Shown: positions 16,412 to 25,324, counted from the stretch's first letter. The stretch: 44,832 nt of DNA from Nocardia cyriacigeorgica (GCF_010858045.1 NZ_JAAGVC010000018.1:1-44832), one strand, 5' to 3'. Numbers and translations: made by a program. Notes: generated by a model not told the origin, from the sequence alone.

Positions 16412-16440
16412 AAGCCCCCGCAACACCGTTGCGGGGGCTT
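16412..16440. terminator. Bidirectional terminator between marR and yebC
   Basis: Perfect 13-bp stem (AAGCCCCCGCAAC / GTTGCGGGGGCTT) with a 3-base loop, between the stops of the convergent marR and yebC genes. The A/T bases at the foot allow it to act in both directions. Confidence 0.85.
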
Positions 16441-16476
16441 CGGAAACTCTCGTCGCCGGTTCGGCGAGCTGCCGGG

Positions 16477-17229
16477 CTAGTCCTCCAGTTCGGCGAGCAC
16501 CTCGTCGGAGACGTCGACGTTGGTGTAGACGTTCTGCACGTCGTCGCTGTCTTCGAGGGCGTCGACCAGTTTGAAGACCTTGCGGGCGCCGTCGGCGTCG
16601 ACCGCGACACTGACCGAGGGCTGGAAGCCGGACTCGGCGGAGTCGTAGTCGATGCCCGCGGCCTGTAGCGCCGAACGCACTGCGATCAGGTCGCCGGGCT
16701 CGCTGATGATCTCGAAGGATTCACCGAGGTCGTTGACCTCTTCGGCGCCGGCATCCAGCACCGCCATCAGCACGTCGTCCTCGGTGAGGCCGTTCTTTTC
16801 CAGGGTGACGATGCCCTTGCGGTGGAACAGGTACGACACCGATCCCGGATCGGCCATATTGCCGCCGTTGCGGGTCATCGCGACACGCACCTCACCGGCG
16901 GCGCGGTTGCGGTTGTCGGTGAGGCATTCGATCAGTACCGCCACGCCGTTGGGGCCGTAGCCCTCGTACATGATGGTCTGCCAGTCCGCGCCGCCGGCTT
17001 CCTCGCCGCCGCCGCGCTTGCGGGCGCGCTCGATGTTGTCGTTGGGAACCGACGACTTCTTCGCCTTCTGGATGGCGTCGTACAGGGTCGGGTTGCCATC
17101 CGGGTCACCGCCACCCGTCCGGGCCGCCACCTCGATGTTCTTGATCAACTTGGCGAAGAGCTTGCCGCGCTTCGCGTCGATCGCCGCCTTCTTGTGCTTG
17201 GTGGTGGCCCATTTGGAGTGGCCGCTCAT
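16477..17229 (-). CDS. yebC: YebC/PmpR family protein
   Basis: Highly conserved 250-residue protein, described in other bacteria as a DNA-binding regulator and more recently as a translation factor that relieves ribosome stalling. The N-terminus [20 protein letters not shown] and the stretch [20 protein letters not shown] are family hallmarks; [20 protein letters not shown] and the three-domain length fit. The ATG at 17229 has AGGGGA in front; the longer reading frame upstream is antisense to pdxT. In mycobacteria it sits next to pdxT and upstream of ruvC; here the link to ruvC is broken by a 10-kb insertion. Confidence 0.97.
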   Translation of the reverse strand: MSGHSKWATTKHKKAAIDAKRGKLFAKLIKNIEVAARTGGGDPDGNPTLYDAIQKAKKSSVPNDNIERARKRGGGEEAGGADWQTIMYEGYGPNGVAVLIECLTDNRNRAAGEVRVAMTRNGGNMADPGSVSYLFHRKGIVTLEKNGLTEDDVLMAVLDAGAEEVNDLGESFEIISEPGDLIAVRSALQAAGIDYDSAESGFQPSVSVAVDADGARKVFKLVDALEDSDDVQNVYTNVDVSDEVLAELED

Positions 17230-17395
17230 TCCCCTACTTCCTTCAGGTCGATGGCACGTGTGGTCGTCTACGGTACCGGCACGGCCGGTCGGACAACTTC
17301 CCCAGCCTACTCGGCGGGTCCGCAGGGCCGGACGGGACGGCCCCCTGATCACGCAGTGCCGATACGCCCGACCGGCGGGGCCGCAGGCGACCGGG

Positions 17396-18049
17396 TCAGG
17401 CGTTGCGGACCAGGTCGACGAACATGCGGTGCACCCGCAGATCCCCGGTGACCTCCGGGTGGAACGAGGTCGCGAGCACGTTGCGCTGGCGCACGGCGAC
17501 GATCTTGCCCGCGGCCGGCCCGCTCGGCACCCGGGCCAGCACCTCGACGCCGTCACCGACCCGCTCGACCCACGGCGCCCGGATGAACACCGCGCGCACC
17601 GGGCCGTCGTCGAGGCCGGCGAATTCCAGATCGGTTTCGAAGGAATCGACCTGGCGTCCGAAGGCATTGCGCCGCACCGTCATATCGATGCCGGACAGGT
17701 GCTCGGCATCGGGCCTGGTGTCGAGCACCTCATCGGCGAGCAGGATCATGCCCGCGCACGACCCGAAGGCGGGCAGGCCATCGCGCAGCCGGGCGCGCAG
17801 CGGTTCCAGCAGGTCGAACACCTGGAGCAACTTGCTGATCGCGGTGGATTCACCGCCGGGCAGCACCAGCCCGTCCACGGCGGCCAGCTCCTCGACCCGG
17901 CGCACCAGCGTCGGCCGCGCGCCGCAGCGCTGCAGCGCCGTCACGTGTTCGCGCACATCGCCTTGCAACGCGAGAACACCGATTGCCGGCTGTGCGCTCG
18001 CGCTCGCGGAGGTCTGCGCCGCGGGTGCGGCGACCGCTGAAAGGTTCAC
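17396..18049 (-). CDS. pdxT: Pyridoxal 5'-phosphate synthase glutaminase subunit PdxT
   Basis: Class I glutamine amidotransferase that supplies ammonia to PdxS for vitamin B6 synthesis. Core motifs: [24 protein letters not shown], the nucleophile loop [12 protein letters not shown] (Cys), [11 protein letters not shown], and the His-Glu pair in [11 protein letters not shown]. The GTG at 18049 gives 217 residues and has TAAGCT seven bases in front, consistent with a leaderless message; a GTG at 18070 would add seven residues. The first 25 residues are an Ala/Ser-rich extension before the family start. It is separated from pdxS by tesB, a permease and an inserted defence gene. Confidence 0.95.
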   Translation of the reverse strand: MNLSAVAAPAAQTSASASAQPAIGVLALQGDVREHVTALQRCGARPTLVRRVEELAAVDGLVLPGGESTAISKLLQVFDLLEPLRARLRDGLPAFGSCAGMILLADEVLDTRPDAEHLSGIDMTVRRNAFGRQVDSFETDLEFAGLDDGPVRAVFIRAPWVERVGDGVEVLARVPSGPAAGKIVAVRQRNVLATSFHPEVTGDLRVHRMFVDLVRNA

Positions 18050-18155
18050 TCCGCACAGCTTACGAGGCACCGGGGTGTGGGCCTGCTCACGGTCGCCGTC
18101 AACATTGCGTCAAGCCGTGCCTGTGATCCTCACGTCCGGATCGACACTCACTGAC

Positions 18156-20009
18156 ATGACAACTGTGTTGCCGTCGCCGGAGCCGGTACGGCGCGCGAAC
18201 CCACCCGCGGCGCGCGGACTCACCGTCTCGACCGGTCTGTCCGGCCTCGCGCTGGATGCCATGGCATCGGTCTCCTACGGCCCCGAGGCCATCGTGCTGG
18301 TGCTGGCCGCCGCGGGGGCGGCCGGTCTCGGCATGACGCTGCCGGTCACCTTGGCGATCACGGCACTGCTCGCGGTCCTCATCGCCTCCTATCGGCAGGT
18401 CATCGCGGTCTTCCCGAATGGTGGCGGCGCTTACGCGGTGGCCAAGGCGCAGCTCGGTGACCGAGCGGCACTGGTGGCGGCGGCCTCGCTGATCGTGGAC
18501 TACGTGCTGAATGTCGCGGTGTCCATCGCGGCCGGGGTGGCGGCGCTGACGTCGGCGTTTCCGGCGCTGCACGGCTACACGGTATGGCTGTGTCTTGCCG
18601 TCCTGATCGGCATCACCGCGGTGAATCTGCTCGGCATCACGCACAGCGCACGAGCGTTCATGCTCCCGACGATCGTGTTCGTGGCCGGTATCGGCACCGT
18701 GATCGTCGCGGGCCTGCTGCGTTCGGAGCCGGCGACCCTCAGCACCGGCGCGGCCGCGGTAACGGATATGCAGGCGGTCGGGGTTCTGTTGCTGCTCAAG
18801 GCCTTTTCCAGCGGATGCGCCGCGTTGACGGGTGTGGAGGCGATCGCGAACGCGGTGCCGGATTTCCGCGCGCCCGGTGTCCGGCGAGCTCAACGCGCTG
18901 AGGTCGCCTTGGGTGCCCTGCTCGGCACGATGCTGATCGGGCTCGCGCTGCTGATCGAGAAGTTCCATGTGCATCCCGTCGCGGGCACCACCGTGCTGTC
19001 GCAGCTGACCGAGGCGGCGCTGGGCCACGGAATCGGCTATTACATCGTGCAATTCGCCACCGTCGTGCTGCTGGCGCTGGCGGCGAACACCTCCTATGGC
19101 GGGCTGCCGACATTGACTCGGCTGCTCGCCGACGACAACTGCCTGCCGCACCGGTTCGCGGTCAGTTCGCCGCGCCGGGTGTACCGCTACGGTGTGCTCA
19201 CCCTCGGCTTCTGCGCGGCGGTGCTGTTGATCGGTTCGGGTGGGAACATGAATGCGCTGGTGCCGCTGTTCGCGATCGGGGTGTTCGTCGGCTTCACTCT
19301 CGCCCAGGCGGGGCTGCTGCGCCACTGGTGGAGCAACCGGCAGGCGCGGCGGCGACGACTGCTGTTGACGCTCAACGGCTTCGGTGCCGCGACCACCGCG
19401 ACGGCGGCCGCGGTGACGACGGCGATGAAATTCCGGGAGGGCGCCTGGCTGATCATCGTCGTGCTGGCCGCGCTGGTGTTCGGCATGCGGCGGGTGCGGC
19501 GCGCGTACCGGCTCATCGGCACCCATCGCAGCGCCGACCTCGTGCCCCCGCCCCCGCAGCCACGCGAGGCCGTCGTCGTCGTACCCGTGGCCGATGTTTC
19601 GAGCCTCACCTGGGAGGCCCTGTCGGCGGCGCTGTCACTGGGAAGTGACATCGTAGCGGTGCACGTCTGCCTGGACGCCGAACGGGCCGGGGAATTCACC
19701 GCCGCGTGGGAGAGCTGGCATCCGGAGGTGCCGCTGGTCCTGCTCCCCGGCGACGACGGCACCGTCGGCGGTCCGGTCGCACGGTACCTGCGCGCACAGT
19801 TCCCGGATCGGCGCAAGATCGTGGTCGTCGCCGAGGTCGATCCACCCACCGGCTGGGGTCGGGTGCTACCCAGCCATCGCAGCGACGAACTCGAACGCAC
19901 GCTGCGGCGGATGAGCGACGCCCTCCTCTGCCATCTCCGCGTCCAGCCGGTCCGGCAGCCCGCGCGTCGTCGCTACTTGTCGCGCCGGGTGCGGATCAGG
20001 CCTTCCTGA
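18156..20009 (+). CDS. kimA: KimA-type APC potassium permease
   Basis: 617-residue APC-superfamily transporter closely resembling Bacillus KimA (YdaO), a proton-coupled high-affinity potassium importer inhibited by c-di-AMP in Firmicutes. Matching segments are LALDAMASVSYGPEAIVLVL, RQVIAVFPNGGGAYAVAKAQ with LIVDYVLNVAVSIAAG, LLKAFSSGCAALTGVEAIAN and ALAANTSYGGLPTLTRLLAD. About 12 membrane helices occupy residues 30-450; the last 150 residues form a soluble domain (EAVVVVPVADVSSLTWEAL) like the KimA C-terminal regulatory domain. The ATG at 18156 is used because the frame upstream is antisense to pdxT. Its 3' end overlaps tesB by 37 bases, tail to tail. It interrupts the tesB-pdxT order seen in mycobacteria. 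Confidence 0.85.
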   Translation: MTTVLPSPEPVRRANPPAARGLTVSTGLSGLALDAMASVSYGPEAIVLVLAAAGAAGLGMTLPVTLAITALLAVLIASYRQVIAVFPNGGGAYAVAKAQLGDRAALVAAASLIVDYVLNVAVSIAAGVAALTSAFPALHGYTVWLCLAVLIGITAVNLLGITHSARAFMLPTIVFVAGIGTVIVAGLLRSEPATLSTGAAAVTDMQAVGVLLLLKAFSSGCAALTGVEAIANAVPDFRAPGVRRAQRAEVALGALLGTMLIGLALLIEKFHVHPVAGTTVLSQLTEAALGHGIGYYIVQFATVVLLALAANTSYGGLPTLTRLLADDNCLPHRFAVSSPRRVYRYGVLTLGFCAAVLLIGSGGNMNALVPLFAIGVFVGFTLAQAGLLRHWWSNRQARRRRLLLTLNGFGAATTATAAAVTTAMKFREGAWLIIVVLAALVFGMRRVRRAYRLIGTHRSADLVPPPPQPREAVVVVPVADVSSLTWEALSAALSLGSDIVAVHVCLDAERAGEFTAAWESWHPEVPLVLLPGDDGTVGGPVARYLRAQFPDRRKIVVVAEVDPPTGWGRVLPSHRSDELERTLRRMSDALLCHLRVQPVRQPARRRYLSRRVRIRPS

Positions 20010-20794
20010 ACCACCGAGGCGACCAATTCGCCCGCGCGGTTGAAGATCTTGCCGCTGGTGAGCGCGCGGCCGAAGCCGGCCGACGGGGAGGACTGGTCGT
20101 AGAGCAGCCAGTCGTCGGCGCGGAACGGGCGAAGGAACCACATGGCGTGATCGAGCGAGGCGTCCTGGGTGGGCTCGTCGGGGTGGGTGACCTTCGACGA
20201 TCCCAGCAGGGTCATATCGCTCATGTAGGCGAGGGTGCACACGTGGAACAGCGGGTCGTCGGGCAGCGGGTGCCGGTAGCGGAACCACACCTGCTGCGGG
20301 GACACCACACCGGGCCGCTGGGTGACCGATTCCTGCGGCACCGGGCGGATATCCCAGTGCTCCCATTCCCGCATGGCCCACAGCCGTTCGGGGCTCATGG
20401 TGGTCTTGGCGTCGGGCAGTTCTTCTGGCGGCTGCACCGTCGGCATCTCGTCCTGGTGGGCCGGGCCGTCGTCGCCGACGTGGAACGAGGCCGACATGGT
20501 GAAGATGGCGGCGCCGTCCTGCACGCCGGTCACCCGCCGGGTGCAGAAGGAGCGTCCGTCACGAATGCGCTCGACCAGATAGACCGTGGGCTGGTCGGGG
20601 TTGCCCGGACGCAGGAAATAGCCGTGCAGCGAATGCACCTGGAACCGCGGATCCACCGTGCGCACCGCCGAGACCAGCGCCTGGCCGGCGACCTGACCGC
20701 CGAAGGTCCGCTGCAACTGGGTCTTGGGTGAGGCTCCACGGAAGATGTCCCGCTCGAGCCGCTCGATCTCCAGCGCTTCTTCGATGGTCGCCAA
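19973..20794 (-). CDS. tesB: Acyl-CoA thioesterase II
   Basis: Double hot-dog thioesterase hydrolysing acyl-CoA to free fatty acid and CoA. The 273-residue product shows FGGQVAGQALVSAVRTVDPR, VHSLHGYFLRPGNPDQPTVY, the first-repeat end TRRVTGVQDGAAIFTMSASF, and the second-repeat Asp/Gln/Thr region ASLDHAMWFLRPFRADDWLL followed by GRALTSGKIFN. The TTG at 20794 is chosen because the product then starts (M)ATIEEALEIERLE, matching the remembered start of mycobacterial TesB2; the frame is open to a TTG at 20842. It keeps its mycobacterial position between pdxS and pdxT. The last 37 bases overlap the end of the convergent permease gene. Confidence 0.92.
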   Translation of the reverse strand: MATIEEALEIERLERDIFRGASPKTQLQRTFGGQVAGQALVSAVRTVDPRFQVHSLHGYFLRPGNPDQPTVYLVERIRDGRSFCTRRVTGVQDGAAIFTMSASFHVGDDGPAHQDEMPTVQPPEELPDAKTTMSPERLWAMREWEHWDIRPVPQESVTQRPGVVSPQQVWFRYRHPLPDDPLFHVCTLAYMSDMTLLGSSKVTHPDEPTQDASLDHAMWFLRPFRADDWLLYDQSSPSAGFGRALTSGKIFNRAGELVASVVQEGLIRTRRDK

Positions 20795-21017
20795 CTTCTC
20801 CGCCTCTCCGTGCCACTGGCCGGTCGTCCGAGTACTGCACAACCGCGCGGGTTATCGGACGGCAACTACGGACCGGCCGGGACCCGACGGGACTCTTATG
20901 TTCGCACGCAGGCGGGCCGGGAACCGGCAGGGGGCCGCGCGAGCGGGAACCCGGATGACGGCGGTCACACCGGGCCACGATCCCGCAACACACCACCGCT
21001 CGGCGTCGCCGCCCGCC

Positions 21018-21479
21018 TCACACGCAGGCGGGTGACTGTTCGCCGAGCATCGACAGCATCGTGCAGGCCCAGATCAACTGCACCTTCCACTCGCCGTCCT
21101 CGAGCACGAACGGTATCTCGACGGGGCTGGTCTGGCCGGTGAGAGTGATGTTGGCGTTCGCGTAGAAGGCGTCGCCGAAGCGCTTCGGATTCACCCCGAT
21201 GATGCGCAGCTTCGCCCCGGTCTCGTGCACCGTCCGCGCCAGCCGGTACGGCAGCTCGGGATCGGCTCGAGCGCCCTCGACGAACGCGAGCTTGTGCTCG
21301 TTGCGGACCGGATGGGTCCACGCCCACATCCGCGCCATCGGGTCGAGTCCGGTGGTCAGCTGGTCGTCGAGCGCTTCGGCACTCGGCGGCGGATCACTGT
21401 CGGCGCCGGCCGGGCCGCCCGGTCCGAATGTCAATGCCAGACTTGCGAAGACGAGAAGGCCTGCCCTGCGAAGCGTCAT
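21018..21479 (-). CDS. Secreted low-molecular-weight antigen MTB12-like protein
   Basis: 153-residue exported protein with a clear signal peptide (RRAGLLVFASLALTFGPGGP, cleavage near AGADS). The mature part resembles the MTB12/CFP2 family of mycobacteria: SAEALDDQLTTGLDPMARMW, then a cystatin/NTF2-like core (KLRIIGVNPKRFGDAFYANA, VEIPFVLEDGEWKVQLIWAC). Two cysteines, in IWACTM and at the C-terminus (SPACV), could form a disulphide. AGGAGG lies ahead of the ATG. It sits between tesB and the defence-gene insertion, so it may be part of the backbone or an earlier arrival. Function of the family is unknown. Confidence 0.8.
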   Translation of the reverse strand: MTLRRAGLLVFASLALTFGPGGPAGADSDPPPSAEALDDQLTTGLDPMARMWAWTHPVRNEHKLAFVEGARADPELPYRLARTVHETGAKLRIIGVNPKRFGDAFYANANITLTGQTSPVEIPFVLEDGEWKVQLIWACTMLSMLGEQSPACV

Positions 21480-21703
21480 TCGCGCGTACCTCCTGCGTCA
21501 TGAAATCGGCGCAACCCGTTGGCCGAGACTCGGAACCTAGCACGAGAGCAACGGATTCAGCAGTGCGTCCGGCCGACGCGGATCGTCATCGGTTCGAGCG
21601 CGCGGGTCCGCGAGCGCGCCGACAGTCCGCAATGCGGCGAAGCGGGCGCACTGACGTGACACCCGCTCCGACAAGCCCTCGACGCCCTACCACGGGCGCC
21701 GCC

Positions 21704-21761
21704 TCACCAACCGCGCTCGGCCAGCCGGTGCGGCTGCGCGATCTCCTCGACGTTGATGCCG
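21704..21761 (-). pseudogene. Diverged fragment of a pdxS 3' end
   Basis: Read on the minus strand these bases encode [18 protein letters not shown] followed by TGA, which aligns without gaps to the end of the intact PdxS in this window ([18 protein letters not shown], 12 of 18 residues identical, several of the changes conservative). At the DNA level 21706-21761 and 24088-24143 share about 43 of 56 bases: 23 of 25 at one end, all 15 at the other, and little in the 16 between. There is no pdxS sequence on the 5' side of the fragment. It marks the outer edge of the inserted defence gene. Confidence 0.75.
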
Positions 21762-21796
21762 TGGTCCAAGATTGGCAGCCTGGCGAGCGCACACAC

Positions 21797-23896
21797 TCAG
21801 TCTCCACCCATCTGGAACTCGAACGCCTGGCGGACCAGCCCGAGGACGTAGCCGAGGTCGGAGTCCTCGGCCAGGCCGACCTCGGTCGGGCCGTTGCCCC
21901 AGTGGCCCTTGTTGCTGACATCCCATGCCAGGCGGCGCTCATCGTGCAGCGCTTCGATGGGGATGTTCAGGCTGAGCCTCATCCTCGCCTTCTGTGGCAC
22001 GACGTCGACGAAATTGGTCTCGGCCTTGAACGCGACGTAGAGCTTCAGGAACTGACGCGTGATGCCCGGGTCCAGGGCGAGGACCTCGTCGCTGAACTTC
22101 TCGAACAGCGCGCGCCGCGCGGGCAGCAGGAGATGGGGGTGGTCCTCGATCGTGAAGTCCGACTCCGCCCGCTTGCCCTGAAACTCCGCGATCGTGTCAG
22201 CCGACAGCTCGGGCCGAGACCAGATCTCTAGCGCATCGTCGGCGAGTCGCCTGGCCCGCTTCTGGATCTCGTCCGCGTTCCAGGTCTCCAGTTGCCCGAG
22301 GCCGCGGTTCAGCCGGAGCGGACTGTCCTTGAACCCGCCTTCCATGTCGCGCTTCTTGGCGAAGGAGTGGTCGGAGTACTCGGAGTTGTAACCGGTGAGG
22401 GTCAGGTTCCCCAGCGTGTGCAGGTATTCGGCCTGCACGTTCTGCCAGTCCTCACCTAGTGCCGCCTGCCAGTCCGCGGAGAGGTGCTCGTTCTGCGGAA
22501 GGATATGTTCGATCGAGTAATCCTCGATCGTCACGAGCTCCTTGCGGCCGTGGTTCTCGAGCTTGCGCAAAAAGTAGGAGCGGCGACGGAAGTTGTACAG
22601 GTCGTTGGCCGTCAGGTCGGCGATGAACTCCGCGTCGCTCGGGAATCGGCGGTAGCTCCTGAAGCTGAGGAAGTTGGCCTTGACGCTGTCGAGGTAGCGG
22701 TCCTTACGCACGGCGGCGCTGAAGCCGGCGAAGGTCTTGTTCAGCGAGTTCGTCGGGATACGGCAGACAGCACGGCGGAAGATATACGAGATCACCAGGT
22801 CGACGATTTCGAGCACACCGTCGGAGGTCAAGATCCCGAGCTCGTAGTCGGTGTAGACCTCGAGCAGGAACGGGTAGACGACGTCTGCCTTGACCTGGTC
22901 CAGGTCGGTGAACGCCTGCCGCAGCCGCGGATCCGCCTCCTTGCCCAACGCCATCGCGCAGTACCGGCGGGCGTACTGGCGCAGTTCGACGACCAGCGAC
23001 TCGATCGTGTCCTCGGCGGCCGTGAACCGTGCCGCATGGTCCTTGAAGGCTTCGTAGATGTCGTCCAGCCGCGGGATCTCGCCCGTCTTGATCGTCAAGT
23101 AGTGCCGGACGAACTCATCGAACTGGCTCTCCGCCGCGCCGGAGAACTCCAGTTCCATGGGGCGCCAGTAGGTCGAGTAGAGCTTCTCCTGCTGTTTGGG
23201 CGGCAGGTCCATCAGGACATAGTTGCGGATCAGATCAGCCTGCGACAGCTTCTTCCCGGTCGAGTTCATAGCCTCGAACACCAACTGCGGGTTGTCGACG
23301 CCTCGCTCGAGTTTCACGTCGACGACCATGAGCTTGTCGAGACCGCGGCACACGACGCCCAAGTCGAGGTCCGGATCGGCCAGCTTCTCCTGGAAGTACC
23401 GGTAGTTCGCGGTGACGCGGGTGCTCATGTCGCTCGGCGGCTCAGCGCCCTGGAGAATCGCGATGAGCGCATGCTTGTCGTTCTGGGACAGGATCAGCTT
23501 GAACTGCCGCTCGCCGTCTTCATCGTCATTGAGCAGGAACCGGTTGCGAATCTTCTTGGGTGAGAAGCCGTCCGAGGGCTCTCGATCGCCTTCCGGCAGC
23601 GCGTCCAAACGGGATGCGAGTGCTGCGAGGATCAATGTCACCGTGGTCACGCGCTGCTGACCGTCGATGATCAAGTCGGGCTCGGCCGAGGTGTTGGTCG
23701 ACTTGTCCTTGGCGACATAGACGATCGACCCCGTGAAATGTGAGCCAAGAGTCTCTGTCGAGCCGGCTCGGAGGATATCGGCCCACAGCTGTGCGCACTC
23801 CCCCTCCTGCCACGAGTAGAGCCGCTGGTAGATCGGCACGATGAATTGATTGCTCGCCTTCAGCAGCGTCAGCAGGTGCGAGTCGACAGCCTTCAC
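21797..23896 (-). CDS. DUF262/DUF1524 GmrSD-type restriction protein with DUF5655 tail
   Basis: 699-residue single-chain relative of the type IV restriction enzyme GmrSD, which degrades modified (for example glucosylated) phage DNA. The N-terminal DUF262 domain has the ParB/Srx-like VPIYQRLYSWQEGE and nucleotide-site motif LIIDGQQRVTTVTLIL, plus FEAMNSTGKKLSQADLIRNY. The DUF1524 HNH-type nuclease domain (about residues 470-560) has YSIEHILPQNE and LGNLTLTGYNSEYSDHSFAK. The last 110 residues (NFVDVVPQKARMRLSLNIP) match the DUF5655 module often found at the end of such proteins. The GTG start has AAGGGGG four to five bases upstream. Two hand-counted lines give 60% and 55% G+C against 70% in pdxS, suggesting transfer. 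No methylase, integrase or partner gene is beside it. Confidence 0.87.
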   Translation of the reverse strand: MKAVDSHLLTLLKASNQFIVPIYQRLYSWQEGECAQLWADILRAGSTETLGSHFTGSIVYVAKDKSTNTSAEPDLIIDGQQRVTTVTLILAALASRLDALPEGDREPSDGFSPKKIRNRFLLNDDEDGERQFKLILSQNDKHALIAILQGAEPPSDMSTRVTANYRYFQEKLADPDLDLGVVCRGLDKLMVVDVKLERGVDNPQLVFEAMNSTGKKLSQADLIRNYVLMDLPPKQQEKLYSTYWRPMELEFSGAAESQFDEFVRHYLTIKTGEIPRLDDIYEAFKDHAARFTAAEDTIESLVVELRQYARRYCAMALGKEADPRLRQAFTDLDQVKADVVYPFLLEVYTDYELGILTSDGVLEIVDLVISYIFRRAVCRIPTNSLNKTFAGFSAAVRKDRYLDSVKANFLSFRSYRRFPSDAEFIADLTANDLYNFRRRSYFLRKLENHGRKELVTIEDYSIEHILPQNEHLSADWQAALGEDWQNVQAEYLHTLGNLTLTGYNSEYSDHSFAKKRDMEGGFKDSPLRLNRGLGQLETWNADEIQKRARRLADDALEIWSRPELSADTIAEFQGKRAESDFTIEDHPHLLLPARRALFEKFSDEVLALDPGITRQFLKLYVAFKAETNFVDVVPQKARMRLSLNIPIEALHDERRLAWDVSNKGHWGNGPTEVGLAEDSDLGYVLGLVRQAFEFQMGGD

Positions 23897-24027
23897 AGGT
23901 CCCCCTTCACGTGGTCGCAGCAGCTGGAACCTATCTCAGAAGCGACAAGGCCGTGACCACACAGCATGTTGCGGTGGCGCGCGAGGTCGATCAGCCGTTC
24001 CATCGCCTCATTGTCCGGTATACGCAA

Positions 24028-24064
24028 CGAGCCCGCGCTGCCGAATCTCGGCGGCGCGGGCTCG
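24028..24064 (-). terminator. Terminator downstream of pdxS
   Basis: 17-bp stem with one G-T pair (arm CGAGCCCGCGCTGCCGA) and a 3-base loop, 21 bases beyond the pdxS stop codon. It separates pdxS from the inserted DUF262 gene, which starts 131 bases further on. Confidence 0.85.
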
Positions 24065-24085
24065 AATCGCCTTATATACCAGCGT

Positions 24086-25024
24086 TTACCAGCCGCGTTC
24101 GGCCAGCCGGTGGCTCACGGGCAAATCGTCGACGTTGATGCCGACCATGGCCTCGCCCAGGCCACGCGACACCTTGGCCAGCACGTCGGCGTCGTCGTAG
24201 AAGGTGGTGGCCTTGACGATGGCGGCGGCCCGCTGGGCCGGGTTGCCGGACTTGAAGATGCCCGAACCCACGAAAACACCCTCGGCGCCGAGCTGCATCA
24301 TCATCGCGGCGTCGGCCGGGGTGGCGATACCGCCGGCGGTGAACAGCACCACCGGCAGCTTGCCGGTCTCGGCGACCTCGCGGACCAGCTCGTAGGGTGC
24401 CTGCAACTCCTTGGCGGCGACGTAGAGCTCGTCGGCGGGCAGCGACGACAGCTTGCGGATCTCCTGGCGGATCTGGCGCATGTGGGTGGTGGCGTTGGAG
24501 ACGTCACCGGTGCCGGCCTCGCCCTTGGAGCGGATCATGGCCGCGCCTTCGGTGATGCGGCGTAGGGCCTCACCGAGGTTGGTGGCGCCACAGACGAAGG
24601 GAACGGTGAAGTTCCACTTGTCGATGTGGTTGGTGTAATCGGCGGGGGTGAGCACCTCGGACTCGTCGATGTAGTCGACGCCGAGGCTCTGCAGGATCTG
24701 CGCCTCCACGAAGTGGCCGATGCGTGCCTTGGCCATCACCGGAATCGACACCGCGGAGATGATGCCGTCGATCATGTCCGGATCGCTCATCCGGGACACG
24801 CCGCCCTGGGCGCGGATATCGGCGGGCACCCGCTCGAGCGCCATGACGGCGACCGCACCGGCGTCCTCGGCGATCTTGGCCTGCTCGGGGGTGACGACGT
24901 CCATGATCACCCCGCCCTTGAGCATTTCGGCCATGCCGCGCTTCACGCGGGCGGTACCCGCCTCACGGGTCGCCTCGGTGGTCTGGGTGGTCTCGGGCGT
25001 GGTCACGGCAAACTCCTGTGTCAT
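24086..25024 (-). CDS. pdxS: Pyridoxal 5'-phosphate synthase subunit PdxS
   Basis: TIM-barrel synthase that makes PLP from ribose 5-phosphate, glyceraldehyde 3-phosphate and ammonia from PdxT. The 312-residue product has the family blocks [60 protein letters not shown] (lysine of the second site), [16 protein letters not shown] and [20 protein letters not shown] with the phosphate loop [18 protein letters not shown]. It ends [19 protein letters not shown]. The first 25 residues are a Thr/Glu-rich extension. A TAGAAT -10 candidate lies about 36 bases upstream. Its normal neighbour tesB is displaced by an insertion. Confidence 0.98.
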   Translation of the reverse strand: MTQEFAVTTPETTQTTEATREAGTARVKRGMAEMLKGGVIMDVVTPEQAKIAEDAGAVAVMALERVPADIRAQGGVSRMSDPDMIDGIISAVSIPVMAKARIGHFVEAQILQSLGVDYIDESEVLTPADYTNHIDKWNFTVPFVCGATNLGEALRRITEGAAMIRSKGEAGTGDVSNATTHMRQIRQEIRKLSSLPADELYVAAKELQAPYELVREVAETGKLPVVLFTAGGIATPADAAMMMQLGAEGVFVGSGIFKSGNPAQRAAAIVKATTFYDDADVLAKVSRGLGEAMVGINVDDLPVSHRLAERGW

Positions 25025-25059
25025 GTGCGCCTATGGGTCGTCAGCGGTAGAACGACACG

Positions 25060-25065
25060 ATTCTA
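25060..25065 (-). promoter_or_regulatory. Candidate -10 of pdxS
   Basis: On the minus strand the hexamer reads TAGAAT (TANNNT), giving a leader of about 28 bases before the pdxS ATG. No convincing -35 is visible. The AGGCG just before the start is a weak ribosome site. Confidence 0.45.
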
Positions 25066-25180
25066 GGCGTGCCCCGAAGTGCCCTTGATAGCCAGTTGAG
25101 CACGACTGGCCTTGCCACGACCAGGGCGTTCGTCGCGATGCGGCCGGACTGGACCGCTCGCGGCGCCGTGGGAGGACGAA

Positions 25181-25218
25181 TTCGCCGGGCCCGATCCGGC
25201 GTCGACGGGCCCGGCGAA
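25181..25218 (-). terminator. Terminator of the 30-codon mini-gene
   Basis: Perfect 12-bp stem (TTCGCCGGGCCC / GGGCCCGGCGAA) with a 14-base loop, 13 bases beyond the stop of the mini-gene and upstream of the pdxS promoter. It makes the mini-gene a separate transcription unit. Confidence 0.8.
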
Positions 25219-25231
25219 CTGCCGGTTTCGA

Positions 25232-25324
25232 TCAGATCGGGTTGACCACCAGCAACGTCGCCCAGTACTCCGCGGCGGCGGCGCCGATGATCGGCATCAG
25301 GAAATCGAACAGGATGTACGACAC
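25232..25324 (-). CDS. Putative 30-residue hydrophobic peptide
   Basis: A small frame starting at GTG 25324 encodes (M)SYILFDFLMPIIGAAAAE followed by YWATLLVVNPI and stop. The ribosome site GGAGGTGA is an eight-base match to the 16S anti-Shine-Dalgarno and ends 8 bases before this GTG; an in-frame GTG at 25336 overlaps it and is less likely. Upstream on the minus strand TACCGT (25383-25388) is a possible -10, and a perfect 12-bp terminator hairpin follows the stop. The peptide could be one membrane helix with Asp7 and Glu19. I do not recognise the family. It lies between the NUDIX gene and pdxS and is too short for usual gene callers. Confidence 0.6.
   Translation of the reverse strand: MSYILFDFLMPIIGAAAAEYWATLLVVNPI

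Noticed and set aside
18050..18155. c-di-AMP riboswitch upstream of the KimA-type gene
   Set aside because: Only about 106 bases separate the pdxT and kimA starts; the ydaO motif needs more and no matching conserved blocks are visible.
21641..21667. Imperfect hairpin beside the pdxS fragment as a leftover pdxS terminator
   Set aside because: Six plus four pairs with a bulge; suggestive but too weak to list as a feature.
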